From assembly GCF_001625305.1 (NCBI RefSeq), contig NW_017803069.1, forward strand, positions 537,651 through 601,650: DNA of 64,000 nt, in the 5' to 3' direction. The stretch's first letter is position 1. Every line of letters starts with the position of its first letter. This document shows, piece by piece, positions 1 to 11,900 of the stretch. Under the pieces are notes generated by a model. That model saw only the letters and a program-made list of their open reading frames with translations. It had not been told where the DNA came from and made no database searches. Origin of the DNA: Branchiostoma belcheri. Taxonomy: Eukaryota > Chordata > Leptocardii > Amphioxiformes > Branchiostomatidae. Position numbers and translations under genes: made by a program.

Positions 1-197
1 ATTACCTTTATTACCTTTCTATAGGAGCTTTGTCAGTAAGTGTCAGCTCATTGGCCAAACGGAATTTACTTACATGCATGTCTCTTTTGATGACATTTAA
101 GTGTAAAATATTCCAACTGTCACATGTACATTCTCAACCTGCAGTTTTTCGTACATCTGCCCTTCATGATTGCAAATGTGTTATATCGTCTACACAG

Positions 198-3100
198 ACG
201 ACAACGTTTGGACCGTCAAGAAGAACGTTACGTACCAGAAGATCCGGGGATTCGGCGGTGCCTTCACTGATGCCGCGACTATGAACATCATGAGTCTGTC
301 TGAGGGAGCACGGAAGAACCTCATCTCCGCTTACTTCAGCCCGACTGAAGGTGAGCTCAAGCGTGAGGAGTGATCTAAAACGTAGCAGATACTTCGGTGG
401 GTGCAATGCAGTATCAAATGGCATTGGCAAGACAGCATCAAACTGACAAGGCAGTATCCAATACGTAATCTACAAGCAGATTCTGTGGGACAAGGGGTGC
501 CTATATTGGCCCACCGCCGAATGTGTCCGTTGCACTTCTGTAACCACTATCACTAGTAGTCGGATGGCGAAGCCTCTGTAAATGATTTCGTCAGGCGTCA
601 TGATCAGCTGCAGCCAATGGATACAGGCGGCCAAAGTAGACTCCCCTTGCACCAGAGAATCTGTACAGCATATTGGAGATTATTATCGAATACGCCACCC
701 AAGGAGGCAAATTTGATCGTACCTCGGGTGGCCAATTTGATCGTCCCATGCCCCTGGATGAATCCGCTTATAGATAACTCGAGGAGCACATCCTTTCCTG
801 TTGTTGTCTGACTGCTGTTGCGTGAACTTACATCGCAAACAGCTGCTTGGGTTCTGGCCCTGTTACAAAGATACCATTGCCAAGAATCTCTACCGTAACG
901 CTAGCTTGTCACATGCGGACTATCTTCCGACGAGAATGAGCGGGATAACAGAGACAACAACAACTTGTCGATGAAATAGCTAACTACACTTTAGCCCAAT
1001 AGCCATATCAACATAATCTCCAAGCAGATCGTAGTGTGGCGTATTGGACCCTCTCTGGCCAATTGATACTGCCTGGCCAATTTGATACTGTCTTTTGCCA
1101 CACTAGAGTCTGCTTAGAGATTGATATCAACATACATATCATAACGAACACGTACAATCGTTGTCCATTCATCAGGTATCGAGTACACCCTGGGCAGGGT
1201 GCCGATGGGAAGCTGTGATTTCTCCACCAGGCCGTACACGTATGATGACACACCAGAGGATTTGGAACTCACCAAGTTTGCTCTGGCTGAAGAGGATATG
1301 AAGTACAAGGTGTGAACAAAATGCTATGGTTTAGAAGTTTATCAATATTCTGCGTGGTGAATTGACGCTTGCTTGCTTCAAAGGTTTGCTATTACGTGGC
1401 CAAGAGATGTTGCCTGTCTTAAACGATGGTTTTCTCAATAATATACACTTCTTTGCTACACAGATTCCCGTCATCAAAAGCGCCATGCAGATGAGTGAAC
1501 GGAAGATCAACCTGTTCGGGAGCCCATGGACAGCTCCTGCCTGGATGAAGACCAGCAACAACGAAACAGGAAAAGGGACTCTGAAGGGGAAGGCTGGAAA
1601 CCCGTACCACAAGGCCTGGGCTAACTACTTTGTCAAGTAAGCACTTGTGCATGCACATGTGCCTGTCGCTTTGATAGTAGTGTAATGCTGAGTAACACTT
1701 GTAAATCTACTCGATTGATTCCGTGCTGATTTCGGCCCTATTTCGTCATGCTTCCTTGCTTCCCCAGGTTTCTTGACGAGTACAAGAAGCAGGGTGTGGA
1801 TTTTTGGGGTCTGACGACACAGAACGAACCGACGGATGGAGAAATCTCTCACTTTCCGTTCCAGGCCATGGGGTGGACAGCAGGTAGGGAATCTCTTCTG
1901 TTATACTGACACCGAAGATTGACAATCACTTTGTTTCTTTTATCCAAAATACAGATGCGATATGTTACACAAAGACTAAAACTGGAGATCTTTGGCTATG
2001 TTTCTGACAGAAAATCTTCGCTTTTTGATAACAATAATAGGCCAAATGCTAGTCGGCTATGCATTGACTTCGACTAGCAACATTGAAGTAAAAATAGTGA
2101 ACTGCTGACTGCATGCAACCATTCACGATTCTTTCAGTATTTTCCTTTGATGAAAAAAACTACAAAACTAAAGTCCACAAGGCATACATGTACCACGGTC
2201 TGCAGTGCATAAACTCATCATTAATTTTTAATATTTTCAATCACTTTTATCCCCTAAATGTCTTCAGAGTCGCAGCGAGACTGGATCGCCAGTGACCTTG
2301 GCCCTGCCCTTGACCAGGCTGGATACAGTAACATCAGCCTCATGATCCTGGATGACAATCGACTCTGGTTACCAGGCTGGGCTACGACGGTAGGTTCCGC
2401 CATTATGCTTCACTCAAAGTCACAGACTATAATTGTAATGTGCTGGACATCATCTATTTACATTGCTATTGTTGCGTACCTCATAAAAATCATTTTGTAA
2501 ACCTTCTAACATGGTCACAAGAAAATGGAAATTCATCAGTAGATGCATACAATCTAACTAAAGCTACATGTACAATCTACCCAATTTCACAATGCAGGTA
2601 ATTTTTTGACAGGAAAAGATACTGTCTGATTTCAGGTGCTGAACAATGGCACGGCAGCAATGTATGTGGACGGTATAGCTGTCCACTGGTACATGGACCA
2701 GCTGGTTCCTGCGAACGTGCTGTCCTTCACTCATGACGACCTGCCGGACTACTTCGTGCTGTCCACCGAGGCGTGTCAGGGCTTCTGGCCGTGGGACGAC
2801 AAGGTTCTCCTGGGCAACTGGAACCGGGCGGTGGAGTACAGCACAGACATTCGTGAGGTAAGACTACAGCACAGACATTCGTCAGATAATGTTACAGCAC
2901 AGGCGCTATGTTGATGAGAAAGAATCAAACTTACCGGCTCTGTGTTCCATAATGTTTTTCCAAGAACTTGAAACACTGGGTGGTCGGCTGGACAGACTGG
3001 AACCTGGCCTTGAACATGAGCGGGGGACCCAACTGGGATCACAACGGGGCGGACGCCGCCATCATTGTAGACAGCAAGAAGGACGAGTTCTACAAACAAC

Positions 3101-4321
3101 CGATGTACTACATCATGGGGCACTTCAGGTAATGAACACACTTCTAGGGTGTTGCAATATCTGAACTTGAACATACGCAGTTACTACTTCAAATGAAGCT
3201 TCATTCTTTGAAGTTTTTTTCGAATTGACATGAAGATAATGTCCAAAGCATTCAAGTGATCGGAAGAAAATGATGATGTTTTCTTGTTGACTCGTTCTTG
3301 TCAGTAAGTTCATCCCAGAAGGCTCTGTTCGTGTGGAGATACAAGGCCCACCATACAAGGAGGAGGACCAATGGATGATGGCTTTCAGCTTACCGGATGG
3401 GTCCATGGTAGTCGTTATGTAGTGAGTATTTACACCATCTAACAAATAGGATGAAAAAATACGGCCATGTGATTTGATTATATGGATGGCATCCGCGCGC
3501 GAATGAATTTGCGGCAGTTTCTGAAAAAAAAGTTTTCGACCATACTGTAAATTGTACAAAACAGTTGCAAAATGAGCAAATATATACCATAACTTGCAAA
3601 ACAAATATTTGAAAAGGATACCAATGTCGTAGAATGCCAAAATCAAACGAAAAAGACGAAAATGTACCGAAATAACAGTGGCTTCAGTTTGCTGAGTCCA
3701 AGTAAAAAATCATTGCCTCTAGATAGAGCTGTGTACCTAAACAAATTTTAGGTACAGGTACAGGTACACAGGTTTAGGTACAGGTCCGGACCTGAACCTG
3801 TACCTGAACAATTCGACCAATTTATATGCTCTTCTGAACTCCTTCAATAACAAAAAAACATTAATAAACTTGATAGTTAAGGTTTATTCTTTGTTTATGG
3901 CGAATGCTCAGATGAAATATAGGCAAAACTAAAGATGTTTTTGTTTTCATGAACACACTGTCCTTACACAGGGACCGATTTGAGGTCACAAATAGGCATA
4001 AAATTGGTGTGAAATTGTTTAGGTACGGTACCGGTACTGAGGGATTAGGTATTTTGGACCTGTACCTAATCAATTTTTCCAGTACAGTATCGGTACTGCG
4101 TACCGGTACACAGCTCTACCTCTAGAGTTTGTTCCCATAGACATTACCACTATCCCCATATTTCCACACATGATCACCTTAAAGGCTTTTGAGCAGACTC
4201 GTATTTCCGTTTTCTCGACAGTGGTTTTTTTGTTGAAGCTCACATCCACGACCCGGACGCTGGGTTCATCAACTTCCAACAGCTTGACGGAGGCATCACC
4301 ACGGTACAATGGTGGCCGTGA
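198..4321 (+). CDS. GBA1: Glucosylceramidase (glucocerebrosidase, GH30) copy A, 5'-partial
   Basis: Lysosomal glucosylceramidase, which hydrolyses glucosylceramide to glucose and ceramide. Nine exons are visible: 198-350, 1176-1309, 1464-1636, 1768-1883, 2268-2389, 2636-2857, 2965-3128, 3305-3421 and 4222-4321 (TGA). All have GT-AG borders with compatible phases. Conserved family blocks appear in order: [10 protein letters not shown], then [19 protein letters not shown], then [12 protein letters not shown], then TTQNEP holding the acid/base Glu, then VHWYMDQ, then STEACQG holding the nucleophile Glu, then [10 protein letters not shown], ending in QWWP. The signal-peptide and N-terminal exons lie left of the window. 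Exons two to seven have exactly the same lengths as their counterparts in the minus-strand copy at 5961-13621. The last junction gives a C-terminal strand about three residues shorter than copy B and lacks its NRS sequon. Family assignment is certain; the exact last junction is less so. Confidence 0.93.
1016..1123. repeat. 108-bp MITE with 11-bp target-site duplication
   Basis: The ends are inverted: ATCTCCAAGCAGA at the left and TCTGCTTAGAGAT at the right. An exact 11-bp direct repeat ATATCAACATA flanks the copy at 1005-1015 and 1124-1134. A 9-11 bp duplication would fit a Mutator-like transposase, but this is inference. It sits in a copy-A GBA intron. Related copies or halves are near 380-485, 43000-43135, 45457-45863, 55441-55620 and 62201-62390. 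Confidence 0.75.
3463..3660. repeat. Partial MITE (GGCCATGT... family) in GBA copy A intron
   Basis: The sequence starting GGCCATGTGATTTGATTATA resembles the termini of the element at 53691-54153 and the partial copy near 39057 in the sialyltransferase intron. The right border is not clear. Confidence 0.45.
3724..4118. repeat. hAT-like MITE with 8-bp target-site duplication
   Basis: A 395-bp element in the last intron of GBA copy A. Both ends carry TAGAGCTGTGTACC as an inverted repeat. An exact 8-bp direct repeat CCTCTAGA flanks it at 3716-3723 and 4119-4126, the duplication length typical of hAT transposons. The inside is rich in alternating GGTAC/GTACC motifs such as repeated GGTACAGGTACA, and it encodes no transposase. 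A fragment of the same type lies near 15540-15620 in an ANKLE1 intron. Confidence 0.8.
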
Positions 4322-5960
4322 CATTTCAACACGGCAATTTATCAGCTTGACAAGGAAGCTTATTGGAGCTAGCACACCGGAGTAGTGGTCTATGATCATA
4401 TTGGTGGTCAAATGAAATACTAGATAGGTATATGTAGGTATAATGGAATCTGAATACCATGTACAGTAATATATGGTGTTTATTCGATGTATCAAAAGAA
4501 CACATTGGCAGAAAATTCAATACACAGCTGAAGTAATATTCAAAGCTCAGGTGTCTTTACCACTGTTTATAGGAATCCAATGCAATTTCTGGGCTTCAAA
4601 ACAGAAAAAAATGTATTCTGGATGAGGAAATCTGTCTGATATTGATATTTACTGCCATTTCTAAGCACATTTTTGTAATCATTTCAGACTTGAAGTGTTT
4701 GAAATAGCCCCAAAACAAGCATCTCTCTATTTTTGGGTACCGCCCATAAATACCTAGAACCAGCCTATAATATAAAACAGGCAACCATTTTACCTACACC
4801 ACACTGCATTTTTGCCTCACAGATATCAGTATGCTATGGTATAGTGTGGGATAGGATTGATTCAAGCTACTATCATATTATAAGGATGACAAGAAAATTG
4901 ACTTTGAAAATCCAGTTTGCCACCCTGAAATTACATTGCATGCCTTTAAGGCTCTAAAATATATGATACATGACTGAAATATTTAAAATAACATTAAAAT
5001 AGCCTGCCTTCTACCATTCAGTGGAGGCACATTTGTAATTTCATCAAACAAAAATTTGCACTTATCATAAGACACAAAATATAGACAACATGTATCATTT
5101 CTTGCATAGGCTAACATTATAACTTTCACACGTGCACATTACATATTAACTAGATACTGAATCTTAATCTTTAAAATGGTGTACTCAATATGCTGTATAT
5201 TATTGAACATTAGATTTGAATGTCCAGATCTATATTCTTTAAAGTATTTTTATTTATTCACTTACATATTTCAATGTATATTGGGACATTGATTAAATAC
5301 TTTCTAACAATTATCTTGTAAAATTCTCACACTGCAATGCAAAATCAAAATTTTACTTCTAGACTATTATATACTTTTATAAAAAGTATTTTGGCAGTAA
5401 AAATCATTTTCAAGTATTGCTGTAATAAGATTGACAGTGGTCAATCACTTATCTTTAGTAAAAAGCCAGTGCTATTAAAACTGAAATCTGGATTAAACTT
5501 GATTGTTGAAAAAGAATTACCATGTTAAACATATTTCTTAATACATTACACAGTATGTCTGGTTATTATGTATCTATACATATTGTAACACTATCAAATC
5601 TTCAAAATATGTACAAACTTTTCAGATAGCAGCATTGTTTTTTCATTTTCCTTGCAGGTAACAATTATTAATGATAGTTATAAAAATGTTGTATCAATAG
5701 CCTAATTATAGCATTCTTTGTCATAAGATATATAAACTTACTCTTCACAAATAATATGAAATGAAAAAATATTTCATCTTTGTGCATATAAGGAACACAC
5801 TGTTAGAACCAAGTCTTTTATTCAGTCAGAATTGCCCTGAGGAAGGTGACAAACAGTCACCGAAACATTGGCTGAGTAAAAGACCTGGTTGTGCAGGTGC
5901 ATGTAATTCTCGATGTTAATGCAGAAGAAAGTATTTCTTTCCCTGACCTGACACGTAGCC
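4322..5960. other. Intergenic space between the two convergent GBA genes
   Basis: AT-rich DNA between the two stop codons, holding both 3' UTRs and the MITE at 4571-4953. On the minus strand an AATAAA (plus-strand TTTATT at 5817-5822) lies about 140 nt beyond the copy-B stop. It sits inside a repeat that contains CCTGAGGAAGGTGACA, shared with about 49240-49300. No clear polyadenylation signal was found for copy A. Confidence 0.6.
4571..4953. repeat. About 380-bp MITE with ends of the AATCCAATGCAATTTC type
   Basis: The left end reads AATCCAATGCAATTTC and the right end is its approximate inverse, GAAATTACATTGCATG. Internal blocks such as AAATCTGTCTGATATTGA and CTTGAAGTGTTTGAAATAG recur in sister copies at 40711-41046, 45025-45375, 58493-58867 and 61001-61338. 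Fragments occur at 9381-9497, 29105-29233, 31040-31215 and 60445-60540. There is no coding capacity. It is the most abundant repeat family in this window. Confidence 0.75.
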
Positions 5961-8900
5961 TTACGCAGGCCACCAGACGGCAGTCATGATGGAATGACTG
6001 GGTGAAGTCAGATCCATGAAGCCCACATCTGGGTCATGCAGGGAGACTTCAATGTCTCGGTCAGACCTGTTGATTAAAACAGATAAAAAACAATGAAGAA
6101 AATATGATTTTGCAACAGTTATCTTAGGCCCTTTTCCCACTAGGATTAAATTTTTCATATCAAGACAAATTTTGCTTTGATCGAGCCGGATCCGAGCCGG
6201 ATCAAAGCACTTCAATTCAGCTTGAACCGGACAATTTTATCCCAGTGGGAATGGGGCCTTAATGTATCGTTACCATTGTTTTCTCTTTGCAAAATTGTCA
6301 CATATGGATACATGTACACATCAAAACCTGTATGTGCCCTAAGGTAAGACAATGTAGAATTCTGCAGTTTACCTGTTGAATATGACAGCCACTACACTTT
6401 TCTCTGGTGTCAGGAACGCAACAACATCCAGGTTTCCTGGGCTGGACGACTCTGGTTTAGCTTCAATTCTAACAGAACCCTCTGGGATGAATTTGCTGCA
6501 GGGTAGAAAATCAGTGTGCAATTTGTATGTATCTTATTATAATAAGGACCACAAGAACATCAGGCTAAGGCCATACCAATTTACTTAATAATTATTGGTT
6601 CTCGGATTTGTCTGCTTTCTTTTTTTCTGATTTGCCAAAAAAAAAATGCTCATATGCTCAAAATGCTTTGATCCAAACACTGTTCTTTGCCTTCCTTGTT
6701 GTTACAGTTTATCCATCTATCAATGCATTGGTTTGATAAAAAGGTTAAATTCATTGTTTGAATGATAAACCAGCCTGGCATGTTGACTTCATTGCTCCTA
6801 TATATCTTTTGATGACTACAATGAACGATGCACACAACAGAAAGTTAGATACTCTGCGAAGCTTTCGAGACGCACTTTGTCTCTTCATTAACCTGGTAAA
6901 GTAAAATCTTGTTGGAGTTTTTGTCACGTGACTTAAAATGGCTCCTATCAAAGCTTTGGGCTATCACAGGATATNNNNNNNNNNNNNNNNNNNNGGGCTA
7001 TCACAGGATATTATTATTCTTTTTGCTCTGTCACTTCATATTTTTCTTTAAAAATCTGAGAACCAACAAATCAAATTGGTGTGGCCTACATGTGTAATTG
7101 CAGGTGCAGTACATTGTGCTGACATGATCATTTAAACATGTGAACAATGTGCACAATTATATGTAAATCAAGAAATATCATCCATGATGACATTTGTTTC
7201 CCAATCCTACCTGAAGTGTCCCATATGATAGTACATGGGCTGCTTATAGAATTCATCTTTTCTAGAGTCTACAATGATGGGAGCATCCACAAAGTTGTTG
7301 GCCCAGTTTGGCCCACCAGTGCCATTTAAGGCCAAATTCCAGTCCACCCAGCCGACAACCCAGTTCTGCAGGTTCTGTTTCAGGTGAAAAACAAGGACAA
7401 TTTAGACATCTAAATACTAGAGAAAGCAAAGCAGACCCAGTCTACCAACAAATTTCAAATAAACTTTCAGACGTCAAAAACAAGAATCTCTTAGACTACC
7501 AAAAACAATTTTTTTCCTACTCTGTACAAAGAAGTGAAGCCCCTGTCATACATTCAGAGACTTGCCCTGTTCACCAGTTGACCAAGGTTGGCTGTAGGTC
7601 ATCAGGAGCAGATTTAGGCTACGTCTACCTTTACACATGAATCAAATCAAATTTTGAGTTAAATTTGAGTCAAATTTGACTGCCAACCACGCCCTGAACT
7701 CCTCCTAAACACCAGTCAACCATGCCTGAATCTCCTGTAATGTACATTGTACATACCCAAATGTTTGAAACATGTTGACCGGCACAGCCGAACAGTAGCC
7801 GACCTGGCTGAACACCAGCCGACCTTGCTCCCGACCTACATTTTGTACTCCTAACCATGGATGGGTTTAACAGATTTCTTTGATTTTCCGCATACATGTT
7901 TGATTTCCTATCGGGGTTTAGATGATGCAGCAGTGATCTGGAGTCTAAAGTTGGCTATGTGTGACAGGAGCATTACCTGAATGATGTCGTGTGAGTAGTC
8001 CTCTCCCCTGCCCCAGCTGCCCAGCACCACGTGTTGGTTCCAGGGGAAGGACCCGCTGCAGGCCTCCGTGGCCAGGATGAAGTAGTCAGGGTGACGCTCA
8101 TGGGTCGCGCTGAGGGTCAGCGGTGGGACCACTGAGTTCATGTACCAGTGAACACCGATACCCTTCACATACCGGGCAGCTGTGGCATTCTGCAGTACCT
8201 ACAGGTCAACACAGAGTAGTATTGGTATAATGTATTTAAGACAATCATAGTACAATGTAAATGCAGTAAATCAATGCAGATATTGTTTAATTTTGACTTA
8301 TTCATTTTGACATTGTTATGACTTACTTATTTTGACATTAAAACTATTGATCCAACACAAAAAGTTGTCTCACCTAGAGCTTTCCACCACTTCAAAGAAG
8401 CCACGTGACAAGCCTCACTGGGTCAGTATACTCAGGAAGACCAGAGTGACTGGTCAAAAGCTCTAGGTGTTTTGATCCAACACTTTTTGTGTTGGATCAA
8501 AATTTCAACTTTAAACAGGTGTCATTAAAGTTTAAGCTTAGTCTAGGAGCAAAATGCAGGAAATAATGTTTTAGAAGGTCAAGATTTCAAAATTTTCCAG
8601 GACAGTGTGGTCCTGGACCCCCTATTCTTGTCCCACATAATATTACAAGATGATGGAAAAAAAATTCAGGCTGGCTAGCTAGAACACTGGTAAGTGGTTT
8701 CAAGCCACACTCAGTGGTGCATCTAGTAAACAGTATAACAGTGCATGGAAGTTATAAGTGTGGACCTCTCCTTGGTGCTGAACTCACTGTCAGTTCTATG
8801 TTATGCAGTGTAGTAGTGTCTCCAACAATACACAAGGAATTTGTGTTTTAACAACATCTTTCTGCATAATATCTGTAGTAGTCCCTTGGTAGTGGTAAAG

Positions 8901-11900
8901 AGATATAAAAAGGTAGAAGGTGTTATATAAGCAACTATTGCTTTTTGCCCAATATTCAATAAACATATGTGAATAAATGAAAAAAAGAAACACCACTAAA
9001 AAGATATACAATATGCTACAAAAGAAGCCAGACTTCTTCTACTGAAAGATAACTCAAGACTAAACATAGTCCTTAAAAAGCATAGGTGTTGTGAAAGGAG
9101 GCCAAAACTTGACTTGCTGACTTTAATAAACAGTGCCTTGATTTTATAGGTATGGATCTCTCCTTGGTGCTGAACTCATCATTAGTTCCATGTTACGCAT
9201 CAGTTTCTTCAACAGTGCAAACAAGCTTACACTGACTTACAGTATCAGCCCAGGCAGGTAGCCAGATCCTGTTATCATCCAGCATCATGAGGCTGACGTC
9301 ACCATGTCCCCTCTCCTCTAACGTTGGACCCAGGTCTGCTGCCACCCAGTCACGCTGGCTTTCTGGGAAGGAAAGCATGCTTAAAGGCATCCAATGCAGT
9401 TTTTAGGGCTTGGAAACCCATGTTTTCAAAGTCAATATCAGACAGATTGTCAGAATGTTTTTTTGTTTTTGTTTTACCACCCTGAAATTGCATCATTAAT
9501 AGTAACCAAACTATCTAGTGTGACAAACTACGGTTTTCGTTGGATGTTTGGTCAACGTTGCACCAGAACTTCGCCTGTTGCAGATGACATCTTTTCTGAC
9601 ACACCATTTGGAAACTACAGACATTAGGATGTTAACCTTATATGCACAAATATGATCTTAAATGAGATGTTCTGCCAAAGTGCTATGCACAATGCATTAC
9701 GGGTTTGGCAAAGGTGCAGTACGTTCTGCCGACATGTTTCAACCATCTAGTTTCCTGTACAAGGCCCGAAATTCCTTTTTGGGAATAGGTGCACTGGTGC
9801 ACCCAACCTAAAAAATTTGGAGCACCAAAAATTTTTTGGGTGCACAATACACAACCTAATTTACAGATCTTATCGAAATCTAAGCTTGAATATGAAATGG
9901 GAGCTAACTTCAAAATCTTACAGAACTACTACAACCAAAGATTTTATCAATATTATTTTTCTGACAGATTCCCAGAATATCCTGTATACTATTATACATT
10001 TAGTATGTAATAGAATATGTACAAAAATATTTAGGTGCACCAGTGCACCCACAGAAAAAGATTGGGTGCACAGCTCCAAATTTGGGTGCACTAAGGTGCA
10101 CATGAACCCAGTATTTCAAGCCCTGCTGTAGTACCTGCAGTCCAGCCCATACAGTTGAAGGAGAAGTCTGTGATCATGCCGTCTGCCGGTTCATTCTGAG
10201 CTGTCAGACCCCAGAACTCCAAACCTTGCTTCTTGTACTCCTCCAGAAATCTGGAAAGACAGGAATCCAGCAGTTTGCTTAAGCTGAGAAATAGAAATCC
10301 GTGGTAATTTGAAAGAACTATATGCCAAAAAACCGTTACTCAAGCAACTGGATATGATTTTGAAAACGTCAAACAATCGTTTTGACGTTTTCAAAATCAT
10401 ATCCAGTTGCTTGAGTAACGGTTTTTTGGCATATCGTATTACCTGGATGTCTAACCTTCATCGATGAAAGAACTATAGTTTAACGTTTCAATGCTTAATA
10501 TTTCCTCTTCGGTAGGTAAATAAATCTATCTCAGCTTCCATAGGATTTGATAAAACGTAGGTTACACATTGTGTCAAGACACCTTTCCACAATTGCAGGT
10601 GACATTGTTACACCATCTGATCCTTAAGCTACAAGCTTAGATATAAATGTAACATATGAATGATAGAAAAAATGTTGCCTTTCAAGTACAACCAATCTAT
10701 ACTACTATTATTATTATTATAATCATAGCATAATTATTCTTCTTTGTTACCCTGTTAATCCCAGCAAGGGGTAAGCAGAAAAGAAGAAGCAAGTTTATAG
10801 GAATAAGTCCTACTTTGCAAAGTACAGTGCCCAAGCCTTGTGGTACTTGTCACCAGCCTGGCCAATCAGAGTGCCCTTCCCGGTCAGGCTGTGGTCGGTT
10901 TTCATCCAAGCAGGCGCACTCCACGCACTGCCAAATAAGGACACATTCCTGGAACTCATGGAGAGAGCACGCTGGATGACTGGAATCTAAAGAAAAAAAA
11001 AAAATCTTTTACTTTTCTCGTGTGAGTAAATGCACAGGATTTACAACAATTTTGGTTTTTCAGAGACATTACACCTCCATGAAATATTCAGATCTTGTGT
11101 GATGGTAACTGTGTTCTCTTCTCATTCACCATGGTGTCTTTCTTTATTGTGCAAGGGAAATCGCACTGTCAAGGAGGTCATGTAATGAAAAACACCTGTG
11201 AAAACAGCAAATGCTACGAGATATAGACATAATTAATGCCTTTCTCCCTCTGGGATAGACTGAACCCGACCATATCCAATACAACATGACCTAAGGGCCA
11301 TGCGGAAACACAGAGACACACACACACATGGAAACACACACACACAGACCAAAAACAATACTTCCATGAAACATACATGTACATAGCAGGTATTAGCTTT
11401 TGACTTCACCTTGTACTTGAGGTCTTCCTCAGCCAGAGCAAACTTGTCCATGCTGAAGTCCTGAGGGGAGTCTGCGTAGGTGTACTCCCTGGTGGAGAAG
11501 TCACACCCTGCCATGGGAACTCTTCCTAACGTGTACTCAATTCCTGGGGAACATTTAATAACACTCCACATGACTTAATATTGAATACAAAATACAATAC
11601 AAAAAAGGTCTTTTCATTCAGTGACTTACCAACTTTATGAAACTATTACGTACATGTATGTGAAACAACATTATTGTAAGAGTTGCAATTCACACTCACT
11701 CACTCACTATCCTGGATTGCAATTGCTTGTGGATATACACACTCCCACTGTGACATACTGGTACTAAGTAATGACATTTGGGTGCTCTGTCACCCGAGAA
11801 GTTTCATCAAGGACACAGTTTACACACAGTACACGTTTCAAGTTCCATTCACAATTTTTCATCAGAGACTAAAAGTACGTAGTTGGATGCTACTTGAAAT

